Shown here: positions 44,101 to 55,118 of the stretch, piece after piece
Position numbering within the stretch: the first letter of the stretch is position 1
Layout of the letters: each line of letters opens with the position of its first letter
From: Pseudovirgaria hyperparasitica
Lineage: Eukaryota; Ascomycota; Dothideomycetes; Acrospermales; Acrospermaceae
Reading direction: 5' to 3'
DNA: 64,000 bases
NCBI RefSeq assembly: GCF_010093815.1
Contig: NW_022985553.1
Span: 685,511-749,510, forward strand
Made by a program: the position numbers and the translations under genes
The notes under the pieces: model-generated
The model's database searches: none
What the model was told of the DNA's origin: nothing
What the model saw: only the letters and a program-made list of their open reading frames with translations

Positions 44101-45452
44101 TATTCCCTCCCTCCCTAACCCTTGAAATAGATTATATATAGACCTTTCTTATTATTTCTACCTAGAAGAAGAGCATAGAATAGAAAAGAGAGATAGAGGT
44201 GTTAGACGGGAGAGAGAGCTTAGAGTAAGTCTAGAGTAAGGTCTAGAGTAAGAAGGACGTACAAGCTAGGTAAGGGTAGGGTATGCTATTTTGCATGATG
44301 GAAAGTACGATGAATTCATTTAGTATGATTCAGAATATTAAGGTCGGAGTTAATAGAGATATAATAGATGTGGATATGGAAAGTATATCAGATAGGAGAT
44401 GGTTGGATGGTTAGATGATGTTTCTACTATATTACATTAGTTCTATGTTTGGATATTTTGGGAAGTGGATGATAGTAATGGGGCAATAGTAATCATAACA
44501 ATAATCAATCAAGATTGTCTTTTCACTCTTCGTCTACATGTTCGTTCATCCATCCATACACACAATGAGAACATAAACAACCAAAAGCCCCCTTCAAACC
44601 CCCTTCCAGACAGCTACCCAAGTCCAAATCCTCTCACAACGCGCCTACTCCCACAAACTCAGCAGTCGTGGGGGCTTCCCTGGGACGCGTTTTTTCGCCA
44701 GCAGCTTGAACCTCAGATCTACCTCTAACCTCGAGAATGAATCAAAGTGTAAAGCTACATTTACGTGTCAATCAATTACTCAAAGGAAAATGAAAGGCAG
44801 CAAGGTCGTAGAAAAGCCCAATATATAGATATTGGCCTGACTTTTTCTCATGGCTTCTGGGAGAAAAGAATAAACCTACTCCACCCTGAACCTTGGGCAC
44901 GTACTACTGCTCGCTTACTATCTTCTACTGCGTGGTGCATCATCTACATCCTAAGTCACGCAGAGAGCAGTGGCATATGATACTAGATGACTCGACGAAT
45001 ACATCTCACCATCTCATTCACGGTTGGCAGTTGGTATTCCTCAGCAGTCCGACAATAATCCACTATGGTGCGACACGGTACATAAGCAAACGAAGAGAGC
45101 ACGAGCAGAGCATATCTGTCTTTCACGCATGAAGAAGTTTCTGGTAAAAGGGCACGGCAATACAGGAGATCTACAAGACTTCCGGCTGACCCGGCTTGCA
45201 TACGTACGTATATACTACATCACGTCCAGCGGAGACTTATTTTGCAATGCAGAAGAAGCACTCGTTTACTCGATTCGTATGGAAAGCCCGCCTGGCAAAA
45301 AGAATATCATCATATTAACGATACTCGTAACCAAAACATGGGGATAACTCCTGTTTCCAAGCCAACGTTCTCCGTTTACCCAAACGCTCTCTCTCTCTGT
45401 CTCTCTCTCGACCTCTCACTTTCACATTCCTCAGCCCCATCCATCAATCACA
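41154..45452. other. Long gene-free region downstream of the C2H2 regulator
   Basis: 4.3 kb with no supported gene. The right half (about 43.6-44.5 kb) is AT-rich with simple repeats, including the TGC/TTC array. A 98-codon frame at 42101 has no recognised motif. No transposon protein fragments were recognised. Confidence 0.5.
43968..44014. repeat. Compound CTG/CTT trinucleotide microsatellite
   Basis: Six CTG units run directly into about nine CTT units. Confidence 0.93.
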
Positions 45453-46945
45453 TCACGTACTCTTCACACACTCCGAAAAGTACCACTGTGCATACAATTC
45501 GCTCGCACTGATTGGTGCCTTCGGTGCCGGCCAGTCGGCACTCATGTCGCCGCCATGCAGGTGCTGCTGCTTCGTTCCTTCAGAGTAATTGCTTGAGCTC
45601 TTGAGCCTCACAGACGACATGCGGCGTCCCGGATCGCTCCTTGTGCTAACACTGGAACTCGTCTCACGTGGCAATGGAAAAGCTGGAAATGCGGGCGGGA
45701 CCAGCTCTAGCTCTGGCTCGGCCAAGATGCCACCAGCTGAGATGGACGATCTGTGGCCGTGACCATGGCGTATGAACTCGGCAGATTGACGGGTGAAGAT
45801 CATTGTGTATTCGCGTACAAAAGTGCGTACAAACTGGACGCTTTGACTTCTCTTCAATACATTTCGTTTCTTCTTGCGTGGTGGTCGCATCATCTCGGTG
45901 ATGGACTGTCCGATGTTCAAGGGCTGGCTACTGAGTCGTGGCTCATGTACAAAGTCTCGTTGGAGAACATTGTGGTGAGGTCCAGCGGGTCCTGTTCGTG
46001 CTTCGCGCGTGTGGGATGGATAGCGTGCCCATGCGCCACTTGGCTTGTTGCCTGCGTCAAATGAGACCCGTGCCGCTGCTCCAGGCGGCAGGGCTGAAGC
46101 TGGCCGAGAGTAGGTCGATGAAGGGCGAAGGACATTACCCCAGCATGTGGGAATGTCGTCACTCCCAAAAGCGGAGCTTGGGGTATGGACAGCGCGAAAC
46201 GACTTGATTTCTGGAGCATCTTGATCATACGTTGCCGAATCAAGGAGCCTAGCTGGTCCAATCGCATTTATTGGCTCGACTAAGGTTGTTGGCTCAATCT
46301 CTTCGACGTGTTTGACAAATGTACGCGATCCGGCTCGCGACATCCTCTTAGCCCCTGACGAGCGTCAGCGACATATCAAAATAGACTGAGGATTAATTGC
46401 CTACTCGAATATACTTTGAAGCTGGGCACACTACTTCTCTTACGAAGGTGTAAGGGTATAGTTGCAGATCTGCGAGGAGTCTGTCCGAAAGGACTTTTCA
46501 TAAAGTCCTGGAAGCTCTTTGAACGCCGTAAAGGGTCATTCTCTGGTTTTTCCGGGTTCTGTGAGAAAGGCTGCCTTATGAAATCGTGAAAACTTTTGGA
46601 TCGTCTCAGTATATGGCTCCTCTGCCTCTTTACTTTCTGCGACCGTCGGTTCCGGAGTGAAAATGATATGTCTCGCTCAAAGAAGCTTTTCCAAAACTCC
46701 TTTCGAGCTGACCGCCCATATCGATCGCGTCGCCGCTGACTGTGCGGTGACAACACTTTTGGATCTTGTAAAGGTGTTAATGGATCGATGACCTCGCTGT
46801 GAGTCGAAGACTCAGAAGACCAGGGCGAATCGAAAGACGGAAACGGGAAAGCCTTAAGGCGTCTTCGCTTGCTTTGAGTAGCAGAGGCACTGTCGGTGCT
46901 CTTGTCAATATGGCGTGGCGCAGGAGCTGGCGAATCTGTCGTCAT
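45453..46945 (-). CDS. Uncharacterised Ser/Arg-rich fungal protein with repeated RRSKSF motif
   Basis: Two exons, 46945-46405 and 46354-45453, give about 480 aa (an in-frame Met at 46975 would add ten). The intron (51 bp) is supported by phase and gives KVYSRAKRMSRAGS across the join. I do not recognise a domain. Visible features: a basic patch KRRRLKAFPFPSFDSPW; two tandem units LRRSKSFHDFIRQPFSQNP and LRRSKSFQDFMKSPFGQTP, plus related KRSQSVQFVRTFVRE later, all resembling basophilic kinase or 14-3-3 sites; a basic RPPRKKKRNVLKR segment; and a C-terminus ending ASELYAQWYFSECVKST. Mostly disordered. It lies about 90 bp downstream of the POF1-like gene on the same strand. Likely a real gene because both exons keep biased composition and frame, but function is unknown. 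Confidence 0.6.
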
Positions 46946-47035
46946 GCGTGGATGACGGCAAAGTACATTTCGCATCGCGACAATGTTGCAAGGACCAGCT
47001 TACGCCGTAGTAGTCTTTAGACAATAAAATGATGT

Positions 47036-47956
47036 TCAAGAAGAATGGCCGCCATTGTCGGTTGTCTCGACGAACCAGGCTGCTACGCTCGGTGTACAGA
47101 GAGTCTGTACTTCTTGCCAATTTTGTTCAGCAATCGCTTCCCGTATCCTCGTGGAGCTCACGCCTTCTGCTTCTCCGTTTGGACTCTCGATCATATCAAT
47201 CTGGTTCGCCCATTCCTTCTTAAGGCCTTGATCTTCTAGATCACCGTCTCTGAGTTGTCTAAGATAGCCGCGCTGCTCATCCAAAGTTCCAAAGTTTGCT
47301 GATGACTTATCTGAGGCAATGCTTGGTCTCATGGTGACTAAAAACCTGTGGCCGGCCTCGAAAAACGGCGCCAGCGCAGACAATGGAGGACTGTGATCCT
47401 GGTAGTATCGCGGTGCACATACACGGATGATGGTGTCATAACCGATAAGATGCACGTGAACTGGCTTGCTTGGGTATGCTTGAGGCTCAGCCTTAGAGAT
47501 TGCAGCCGACTTATCGTGGTAGTATGGAAACTTCGTGAGGCCAATATCAATTGGTATGGACGATTCAGGGAGAGATGCTCCAGGCGGACAAGATGATAGT
47601 CTTTTAGTGAAATGATCGGAAATATCCTTAGCAAACAATGACATGTAGGCTAGTCTCTGGGCAAAGACGGAATGGTCGAACGAGCCCTTGTCCGCATTGT
47701 GAGTACTGAAAAGAAGTAAGAGCCGGTAGGGCCTTGCGAATGTCAAGCTCTGTTGAAAAATTGCATTCGTTGCGAGTGATAGATGTGCTATCGATGGAGG
47801 ATTGAAAGATGAGTCCAAAATGAAAAGCGTTCTGAATTCTCCTCGAGACTGTCCGACAGTCTGTACGATGCGAAAGTCTGCTGACGACGATACGAACTGT
47901 TTAACACTGTTTTCTAGCGAAGACAGAGTCTTCTTGATGGCGGCGACACGGGACAT
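47036..47956 (-). CDS. Nicotinamide-nucleotide adenylyltransferase-like protein (Pof1 family)
   Basis: Single exon, 306 aa. Nucleotidyltransferase (HIGH-type) fold: the first nucleotide-binding motif is FILDSSFNPPSIAHLSLA and the second is GVSSTRIREAI, spaced as in NMN adenylyltransferases. The middle has HVHLIGYDTIIRVCAPRYY and FEAGHRFLVTMRP. These features match the fungal Pof1 group, related to NMNATs but with divergent substrate; yeast Pof1 has been reported as an ATPase linked to filamentation and protein quality control. The first motif has Ser where the canonical His would be (NPPSIAH), the second His is kept. It may act in NAD synthesis or have a changed role. Confidence 0.85.
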   Translation of the reverse strand: MSRVAAIKKTLSSLENSVKQFVSSSADFRIVQTVGQSRGEFRTLFILDSSFNPPSIAHLSLATNAIFQQSLTFARPYRLLLLFSTHNADKGSFDHSVFAQRLAYMSLFAKDISDHFTKRLSSCPPGASLPESSIPIDIGLTKFPYYHDKSAAISKAEPQAYPSKPVHVHLIGYDTIIRVCAPRYYQDHSPPLSALAPFFEAGHRFLVTMRPSIASDKSSANFGTLDEQRGYLRQLRDGDLEDQGLKKEWANQIDMIESPNGEAEGVSSTRIREAIAEQNWQEVQTLCTPSVAAWFVETTDNGGHSS

Positions 47957-48554
47957 GTCCTAAACTGCATAAGATAATAAGACTCGGAAGGTGGAGGGAT
48001 AGATTAAGAGAACCCTGCAGTGCACCCTTCGAGGTTCTCCGTCAGAGCTATGACCATTAGATAAGCCCAACCTCACGATTGTAACACACTAATTAGGCGT
48101 TTGCATCCTCGAACTCGTACTTTACGGAATGTCGGTAGAGATGGTTGAGATCATTATATATGTGAACTTGGTTAAATTTGTTTCCACCGCGACTCGAGCA
48201 TCTAGATACTGTCATCGATAGCGTAAGATAGACTGCATAGAGAGGTTTGAATCAAACATCCTCTACTTAATTTGATATACAAAGAAGTAAGAAACGGAGG
48301 CTCCCTCGATTTTCGTATGTATCGTCGAGATCCCCAGCATGTTGAAAGCTGCAAACACTTTTCATGGTATCATCGCCCTAGTCATCTCCCCGGTCATCTC
48401 CCCAGTCAACTCCCCATGCAACCCATGTGACGTCCTATTGTTGAAACGCCGATGTTGAAATCGCACCATCTATAAACTAAGATGCTTTTTCTAGTCCATG
48501 CATGTTGAAAATTCATAGCGCATAATACATCGCAGCGGTTGGGCGCTGCTTAGT
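47957..48554. other. Intergenic, POF1-like promoter side to MET6 3' end
   Basis: About 600 bp; no gene. A short tandem GTCATCTCCC repeat with a third diverged copy is seen near 48380-48412. Confidence 0.5.
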
Positions 48555-51008
48555 TTAAGAAGAGTACTTCTCGCGGAAGATCTTGGCAGCGTTGACCAAG
48601 TTGATCAACGCAGCCTTAGTCTCCTTCCACTGACGGGTCTTAAGACCACAGTCAGGGTTGATCCAGAGCTGTTCAGGCTTCAAGTATCTGAATGACGATT
48701 AGGATTATGACGGTGACCGTTTTGTGGAAGTTACTTACTGCAGCATCTCAGCAATGCGATCCTCAAACTCCTTCTCAGCAGGCACACGAGGGGAGTGAAT
48801 ATCGTAAACACCAGGGCCAATGTGGCGGGGGTAAGCCTTGTCGACAAAGACCTTGAGGAGCTTAGCGTCACTCTTGCTGTTCTCGATGGAGAGAACGTCA
48901 GCGTCGAGGGCGGCGATGGCATGGAAGAAGTCCTGAAACTCGGAGTAGCAGAAGTGTGAGTGGATCTGAGTAGAGTCCTCAACACCGGCAGTGGAAAGCT
49001 TGAAAGAGTCGACAGCCCAGTCGAGGTACTTCTCGCGCTCAACGCCAGAGCGGAGAGGAAGTCCCTCACGCAGAGCCGGCTCATCGACCTGGATGACATA
49101 GATGCCAGCGGCCTCAAGGTCAACAACCTCCTCACGCAGAGCGAGAGCAAGCTGCTGAGCTTGGACCGATTGGTGGACATCATCACGAGGGAAAGACCAT
49201 CGCAGACAGGTGATAGGACCAGTAAGCATACCCTTCATGGGCTTCTTGGACATCTTTGCGGCATACTTGGATTCCTTAACGGTCATAGGAGCTGGACGTG
49301 AGACGTCTCCAACGATGATTGGGGGGCGTACACAGCGTGAGCCGTAACTCTGTACCCACCCGTTGGTGGTGAAGGCGTACCCATCGAGACGCTCGCCAAA
49401 GTATTGAACCATGTCGTTACGCTCCGGCTCACCATGAACGTAAACGTCAAGGCCAAGCTCGTCCTGGACTCTGATGACCTCATCGATCTCCTTCTCGATG
49501 AACTTCTCGTACTCCTCGGGTGTGATTTCACCCTTGGTAAATTTGTTACGTTGAATGCGGATGTCCTTGGTCTGGGGGAAGGAACCGATGGTAGTGGTAG
49601 GGAAGAGGGGAAGGCTAAGGTGCTTCTTCTGTTGCTCATAACGTGCGGGGAACTCAGACTTGCGGTCGTGCATAGCTTTGGTAATCTTAGATTGAGCCTC
49701 CTTGACAGCGGGGTTGTTGGTGCGCTTGGAGGTAGCGCGGGCCTGCATAGCCTTCTCATTTGACTCGAGCTCGGCCTTGACTGATGCAGGACCATCAGTG
49801 ACAGCCTTAGCAATCACAGCGACCTCACGGATCTTTTGCGCAGCGAATGAGAACCACTCTCTGACGTCAGCATCGAGCTTCTTCTCACTATCAAGAGAGT
49901 GAGGGGTGTGGAGGAGAGAACTCGAGGTAGCAACGATGACGCGCTCTGCACCAAGCTTCTGAATAGCAGTCTCAACGATCTCAATAGCCTTCTTGAAGTT
50001 GGTCTTCCAGATGTTACGGCCGTCAACAACGCCGGCAGACAAAACCTGATTAGGTCCGAGCTGGCTGATTACGGGCTCAAGTTGCTCTGGGTGACGGACA
50101 AGGTCAACGTGAAGAGCGTGTACGTTTGCAAGCGCTGGGAGAACATCGAAGTTGTGGACGATGTCGCCAAAGTATGTGGCAAGAACGATCTTGGGGAGGT
50201 CGCTCTTGGCCAGAGCCTCGTAGGCAGGCTTGAAGGCAGCCTTGACGGCTGGTTGCAGGTCAAAGACCAACACAGGCTCATCAATCTGGACGGTCTCGGC
50301 GCCGGCCTTCTTCAGAGCGGTCAGAAGCTCGACATATACTGGGAGGAGCTTGGGGAGGAGGGAGATAGGTTCGACATCTTGGTCACGGTCGGCCTTTCCA
50401 AGAGCAAGGAAAGAGACCGGGCCGAGAAGAACAGGCCGGGTGTTGATGCCTGCTTCCTTGGCCTCCAAGTATTCGCGGACAGGCTTCGGGTCAGATGCGA
50501 GTTTGAAGCTCTGGTCTTTCTGAAGTGTAGGCTTGACGTAGTGGTAGTTTGAGTCGAACCATTTTACCATTTCCTGGAACGTTTGTCAGTGCTGAACTAC
50601 TGTGAGCAGTGAAGTACGGCGTACCAGACTGGGAACATCGACACCATCCTTCTGGTGGCCACGACCCATGGCAAAGTACTCGTCAATTGGCGCCAAACCG
50701 TGTTTCGAGTAGCGCTCTGGGATAGCCTGTATGTTATAGTCAGCTAGTGATTCCCTGTGTCTGACGATTATGCATACGTTGAACATCTGAATGTGGTCGA
50801 GGACGTGGTCGTAGAATGCAAAGTCGTTGCTGGGGATCTGGTCAACACCAGCATCCTTCTGCAATTTCCAGTGAGCAAGACGAAGCCTCTTGGCTTCGGC
50901 GAGAAGCTCATCACGGGAGAGCTTGTCGGCCCAGTATGCTTCATTGGCCTTCTTCAAGTCACGGTTTGCACCCATGCGGGGGAAACCAAGGACTGATGAC
51001 GACACCAT
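48555..51008 (-). CDS. MET6: Cobalamin-independent methionine synthase
   Basis: Transfers the methyl group of 5-methyltetrahydropteroyltriglutamate to homocysteine, the last step of methionine synthesis, in the cytosol. Four exons, 51008-50778, 50726-50625, 50573-48739 and 48687-48555, give 766 aa, the normal length. N-terminal domain start [19 protein letters not shown]-terminal catalytic domain with [29 protein letters not shown], and the zinc ligands in [10 protein letters not shown] and in the last exon [10 protein letters not shown]. The four exons keep phase and the ending [11 protein letters not shown] is typical. No missing residues noted. Confidence 0.97.
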
Positions 51009-52415
51009 GGTTGTGGAACGGATTGAGGTACTGAAGAAACGGGATAGGGAGATTGTGTATTTCAGTAGTGAGAGGGGTATTTTGAAAAGTGAAGAGAGGA
51101 GGGAAAGGAGCAGAGTGGGAAGAGAATGCAAGAAAAGCGGTGGATGAGGTGATGGGCAGAGATTTTTGTAGCTGATCGCACAGCGGGGGTGGGGTTGTTC
51201 GGTTCACCAAGGGATAGAGATTTGGAGGCACGGACCATCCGATTCGGTCGCCGTAGTGTTTTGAGTTTCGGCCTTTGACTGGCTGGACGCGCTTCAGGAG
51301 CTGGAAAATGCTGCGTTTGCGCCCAAGATTCCCCGGACAACGGACGTGTCGATATAATACTGCTTGGACCACGGCAACATATCAATTAGTTACTCTACAA
51401 GAATTCAACGGGTACATTTCAGATTCGGACGCAACCAGGGCGCAGAACTCCCTATCTTGAGCTCTATCATTCCGACCGGAGAAATTATCACTACCTCGAC
51501 CGGGTATTGCCATTCATGGCGATCGCACAAACGTCTTGCCAGGGCTACTTGACGTCTCACCACGGGGGCAGCGTCTTACTTCTGATCTCCTACAATCCGC
51601 TATGGAACGAAGTTGTCCGTGCCACATTATCATGTTGGCTCGCTACCGGGCATGGTCACTACTTCATGCACCGCCCCCGTCACGACATAACAGCTTCATG
51701 GCTTCTGTTTAGCACACCGCTCTAGCTGCAACATAGTCTTGGCTCGTCGTATCTCATGGCGAACCACTGAACGAGAATGCTTGAATTACCTATCCACAGA
51801 ATAGTCATCTCGACAGTCTCGAGCTCAATGTACACACTGGGTTCAAGTGCCTCCGATTCTCCGGAGAATATCAGAACTCAAAACACTTGAAATGGACCCC
51901 TCATTGGCCGAGGTGGGCGCGGTTTTTCGGTGCATATCGCCCACCTCCGATAGGCTCCCCAGACATGTCAGCATTTCATCCCGAGATCCACATAATTGCG
52001 GTACTTCAAGCTTCAAGCGCTAGTCTTGAGCTTCTATAAGACCACAGGAGACGGAAACAGAACATCAATAAAGGTAGATTTTTAGCCATTCTCCAAGCGC
52101 AATGTCGCTGTTCTCGCGTTGCTGCATGCGTAGACCCTGTGCGCCTCTCTGTTATGATGGATGCTATCGCGGGGCATTAGCTAGGCCTCATACAGCCTGT
52201 GGGCCAGGGTCCTAGGCCGCATTATCCGACGAGCGCTATAGGTAGCTTTCAGCAGCGCGAGTATCAATCTTTACCTCTATCTTCTTTCCCCAAGCTTCTG
52301 AGCATCAGTAGCATCAGTATCAAGTTTTCACCTTTCAAAGAGCCAGGGAATATCTTGCGATAGAACAATTGGTGTGTACGCACACTGGAGCATACTGCGC
52401 AAGTCAAGCTTCAAG
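51009..52415. promoter_or_regulatory. Divergent promoter interval, MET6 / DUF1275
   Basis: 1.4 kb between two divergent starts. No gene supported. Contains the inverted repeat at 51910-51947. I did not find a CACGTG core for Cbf1-type sulfur control near MET6. Confidence 0.5.
51910..51947. promoter_or_regulatory. 10-bp inverted repeat (GAGGTGGGCG / CGCCCACCTC)
   Basis: Perfect 10-bp arms at 51910-51919 and 51938-51947 separated by 18 bp, about 470 bp upstream of the DUF1275 start. Could be a paired binding site for a zinc-finger factor or a hairpin. Confidence 0.4.
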
Positions 52416-53285
52416 ATGAACGGCACCAGCCATCCACGCGATTCCGAAGAAGGTCTCCTGGGCCGCAAAGACAGCCGTTTCTCTTGGGCAAACATCCGGC
52501 GACACTTCGATGAAGATGTCACAGAAGCATGGGGCGACGCCCTGCTCATCGTAACATGCTTCGTAACTGGCCTTCTCGATGGCGCCGTGTTCAACGTCTG
52601 GAGCTGCTTCGTGAGCATGATGACCGGTATAACCTTCTTCCGCCCCAATCAAGCATCTCCGTATTGAGAGTTGAGAACAGGAAACACTGTCTATGTCGGT
52701 CTCGGCGTCACCGGCCAACCCGCATCCCAACCGTACCGCTGGGCCAAATCCGGCACTGCAATTCTCTCCTTCATGCTCGGCACCTACTTATTCTCACGTT
52801 GCATGCGATACCTAGGGCCCTTGCGCCGTCTTACCGTTATCCTCGCCCTTCTCCTTCAGGCACTTCTCTGCTTCGCATCTGCCCTCCTTTGCCTCTTCTC
52901 AGTCGTGCCCGCCGACGCTGGCACTCTACTGCCAAATAATTTCATCGTGCTCCTTCCGCTCTGTCTTCTCTCTATCCAGAGCTCGGGCCAGATCGTACTG
53001 AGCAGATTTCTGGGATATGGCGAGATCACGACGGTGGTACTGACGAGCGCGTATTGTGATTTAGTGTTCGACGAGAAGGTGTTCACTGCGCCGATGACGG
53101 CGAATGTGAAGAGGAATCGGAGAGTGTGTGCGGCAGTCATGTTGGTGCTAGGTGCGATGCTGGGAGGGTTCGTGACGAAGAATGGAGACATTACGAATGC
53201 GTTGTGGATCTCGGGCGCGATGAAGGTGGGTATGGCGGGGGTTTATGTACTATGGAAGGGTAAGGGGGGTGTGAGATTAGAATAG
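52416..53285 (+). CDS. DUF1275 (YoaK-type) integral membrane protein
   Basis: Two exons, 52416-52626 and 52681-53285, give 271 aa. The family hallmark is the first helix region CFVTGLLDGAVFNVWSCFVSMMTGNTVYVGLG, which forms only after splicing. About six to seven hydrophobic segments follow (ILSFMLGTYLFSR, LTVILALLLQALLCF, NFIVLLPLCLLSIQSSGQ, VCAAVMLVLGAMLGGFV). TTVVLTSAYCDLVFD and NRRVCAA are conserved positions. Function of the family is not established; fungal members are plasma- or endomembrane proteins. A short acidic N-terminus precedes the first helix. Confidence 0.88.
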
Positions 53286-53452
53286 GGGGATGTACTGTGT
53301 ACGTTGGTGGATATAGACGCTAAGGAGTGTGAGATCAGACTCAGTATAGATTGGGTGGATGTAGAACCCGTAGAACCTGCATAAATATAATTGGTCTCAT
53401 TGCTACAGACTTTCACATTGTTCATGCTTGCCAGTCAGACAGCCGAAACAGC

Positions 53453-54620
53453 CTAAATAATCTTTCCTTTATTAACGACAAATGATTCCAGAGCGCTAAC
53501 AGCTGCCCACAGCCTGTTCTCACCCTCCTGGAAGACCAGACTCCTCGGTCCGTAAAACACTTCGTCGCTAACTTCTTCTGGGTGGCGAGGCAGACAGTGC
53601 ATAAACTTCCATCCCTCCTTCGCTCCGCCCTTTTTCGCCATCTCACTAGTAACCTGAAAGCCCTGGAAGGCTTTGATCCTCTTCTTAGCTTCCTCCTCTT
53701 GGCCCATGGATATCCAAGTGTCTGTGACAATGACATCCGCATTTTTAACAGCTTCGAGAGGCGAGGTTGTCTCTTCAAGCTTGCCATGATGCGGCGAAGT
53801 CTCCGATGCCTTGGCAATTATGGTTTTGACGTGCTCTGGGATGCCGTAACCCTCGGGTGAAGCGACCGAGAGGTTGACGCCTAATTTCGTGGCCCCTATG
53901 GCAAGGTCGTATAGGACATTGTTGGCATCGCCGACCCACGCGATCTTCATGCCTTCTAAGCCTAGACTTGCGCCACGGTGTGATCGGAGAGCAGAGGAGC
54001 TGGAAGGAAAGGCTTCGTGAATTGTGAGGAAATCGGCGATAGTTTGCATAGGGTGGAAAGTGTCACACAGGGCGTTGATGACAGGAACAGAGGAATGCTT
54101 CGCTATTTCAGCGATGTCGCTATGAGGGCCGACGCGGGCTACGATGGCGGAAGTCATGCTAGATATGATGACGGTCGTGTCATATAAGGATTCGTTCACC
54201 TGGAATCAGTCACGTCAGTCCTGGGTGCATCCGGGCAAATTACAATCACATTAAGATATGGCAGCATACTCCTAATTGAATGTCGTTCTTTCCCAGGAAC
54301 ATAGGCGATCCACCAAGTTGTGCAATTGCTCCCTCTGTTGACACTCTGGTTCGTGTGCTCAGCTTGCTAAAGAGCATAGCTACAGTCTTGCCGGACAGCG
54401 CTCCAATGAGATGTTGGGGGACTGCGCCAGATTTAATGGCCTGCTTATGTGAAGCTGCATTGCGAACCAATGCTGTGAATTCAGTAGGCGTGAGGTCTGC
54501 AATTGAGAGCAAATGGCGTGGAGCAAATGGTGAAGTCGGTGGGGTCGTAGGAGAAGAGTAATGGCGGATTTGAGATGCTCGAAGCTGTCGAACGAAAGGA
54601 GATGGTCTCAGAGGAGCCAT
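53453..54620 (-). CDS. Ornithine carbamoyltransferase, mitochondrial
   Basis: Forms citrulline from ornithine and carbamoyl phosphate in arginine synthesis (argB of Aspergillus, ARG3 of yeast). Two exons, 54620-54270 and 54199-53453, give 365 aa. Carbamoyl-phosphate site STRTR, then FLGKNDIQLG, HPMQTIADFLTI, WVGDANNVLYDL, and the ornithine/HCLP block HCLPRHPEEVSDEVFY. The N-terminus (APLRPSPFVRQLRASQIRHYSS) is a mitochondrial presequence, as in filamentous fungi and unlike the cytosolic yeast enzyme. An in-frame upstream Met at 54659 exists; 54620 is preferred because the leader then begins in typical form. It is divergent from the Tag1-like gene across about 500 bp. Confidence 0.95.
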
Positions 54621-55118
54621 TGCGACTGCCTTGTTGTTAGAGGTTAGATAAAGGCGCAACCAGAACTTTTACGAGGACAAATTCACTCTACGGCGGGGAT
54701 CTTGACGAGCACCTGAGATCAGTCGTGACTCGACAAGGCGTGAAAACGTAAAAAGCTGGGGCAGCTGGGCTCGGATCGTCAGGTAGCCATAGCTCCCAAG
54801 CATACCACTTGTACATGGCCAAGCAGCTAATCAATCTTATCTCGGCTGCCAAACCCACCCCAAATGCCCGTGACGGCTGCATCGGGGCAGGGATCAAGGC
54901 TGACTGGGTGCGCATCGTGCCTGGCATCCCGCATCTCACTGCGCGTCCTTCCACAGCCTCAACCACTTCCGCCTCATCTCTCCTCCACTCCACTCTATTC
55001 CTCTACACCGCCGTCACCATTTACCTACCCATTTACGACATGTATTAGCGATCCACGATTTATACAACGTACATCATTTGGTACCCACCTTACCCACCAG
55101 ACATCTAGAGACTCCGCA
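54621..55118. promoter_or_regulatory. Bidirectional promoter, ornithine carbamoyltransferase / Tag1-like
   Basis: About 500 bp shared by two divergent genes. A TGACTC core at 54726-54731, roughly 106 bp upstream of the carbamoyltransferase start, fits the Gcn4/CpcA general amino-acid-control site. Confidence 0.5.
54726..54731 (+). promoter_or_regulatory. Candidate Gcn4/CpcA site (TGACTC)
   Basis: Matches the core of the general amino-acid-control element, at a suitable distance from an arginine-synthesis gene. A six-base match arises often by chance, so this is only a candidate. Confidence 0.3.

Noticed and set aside
49899-50552. 217-codon frame antisense to MET6
   Set aside because: Complement of a highly conserved MET6 exon.
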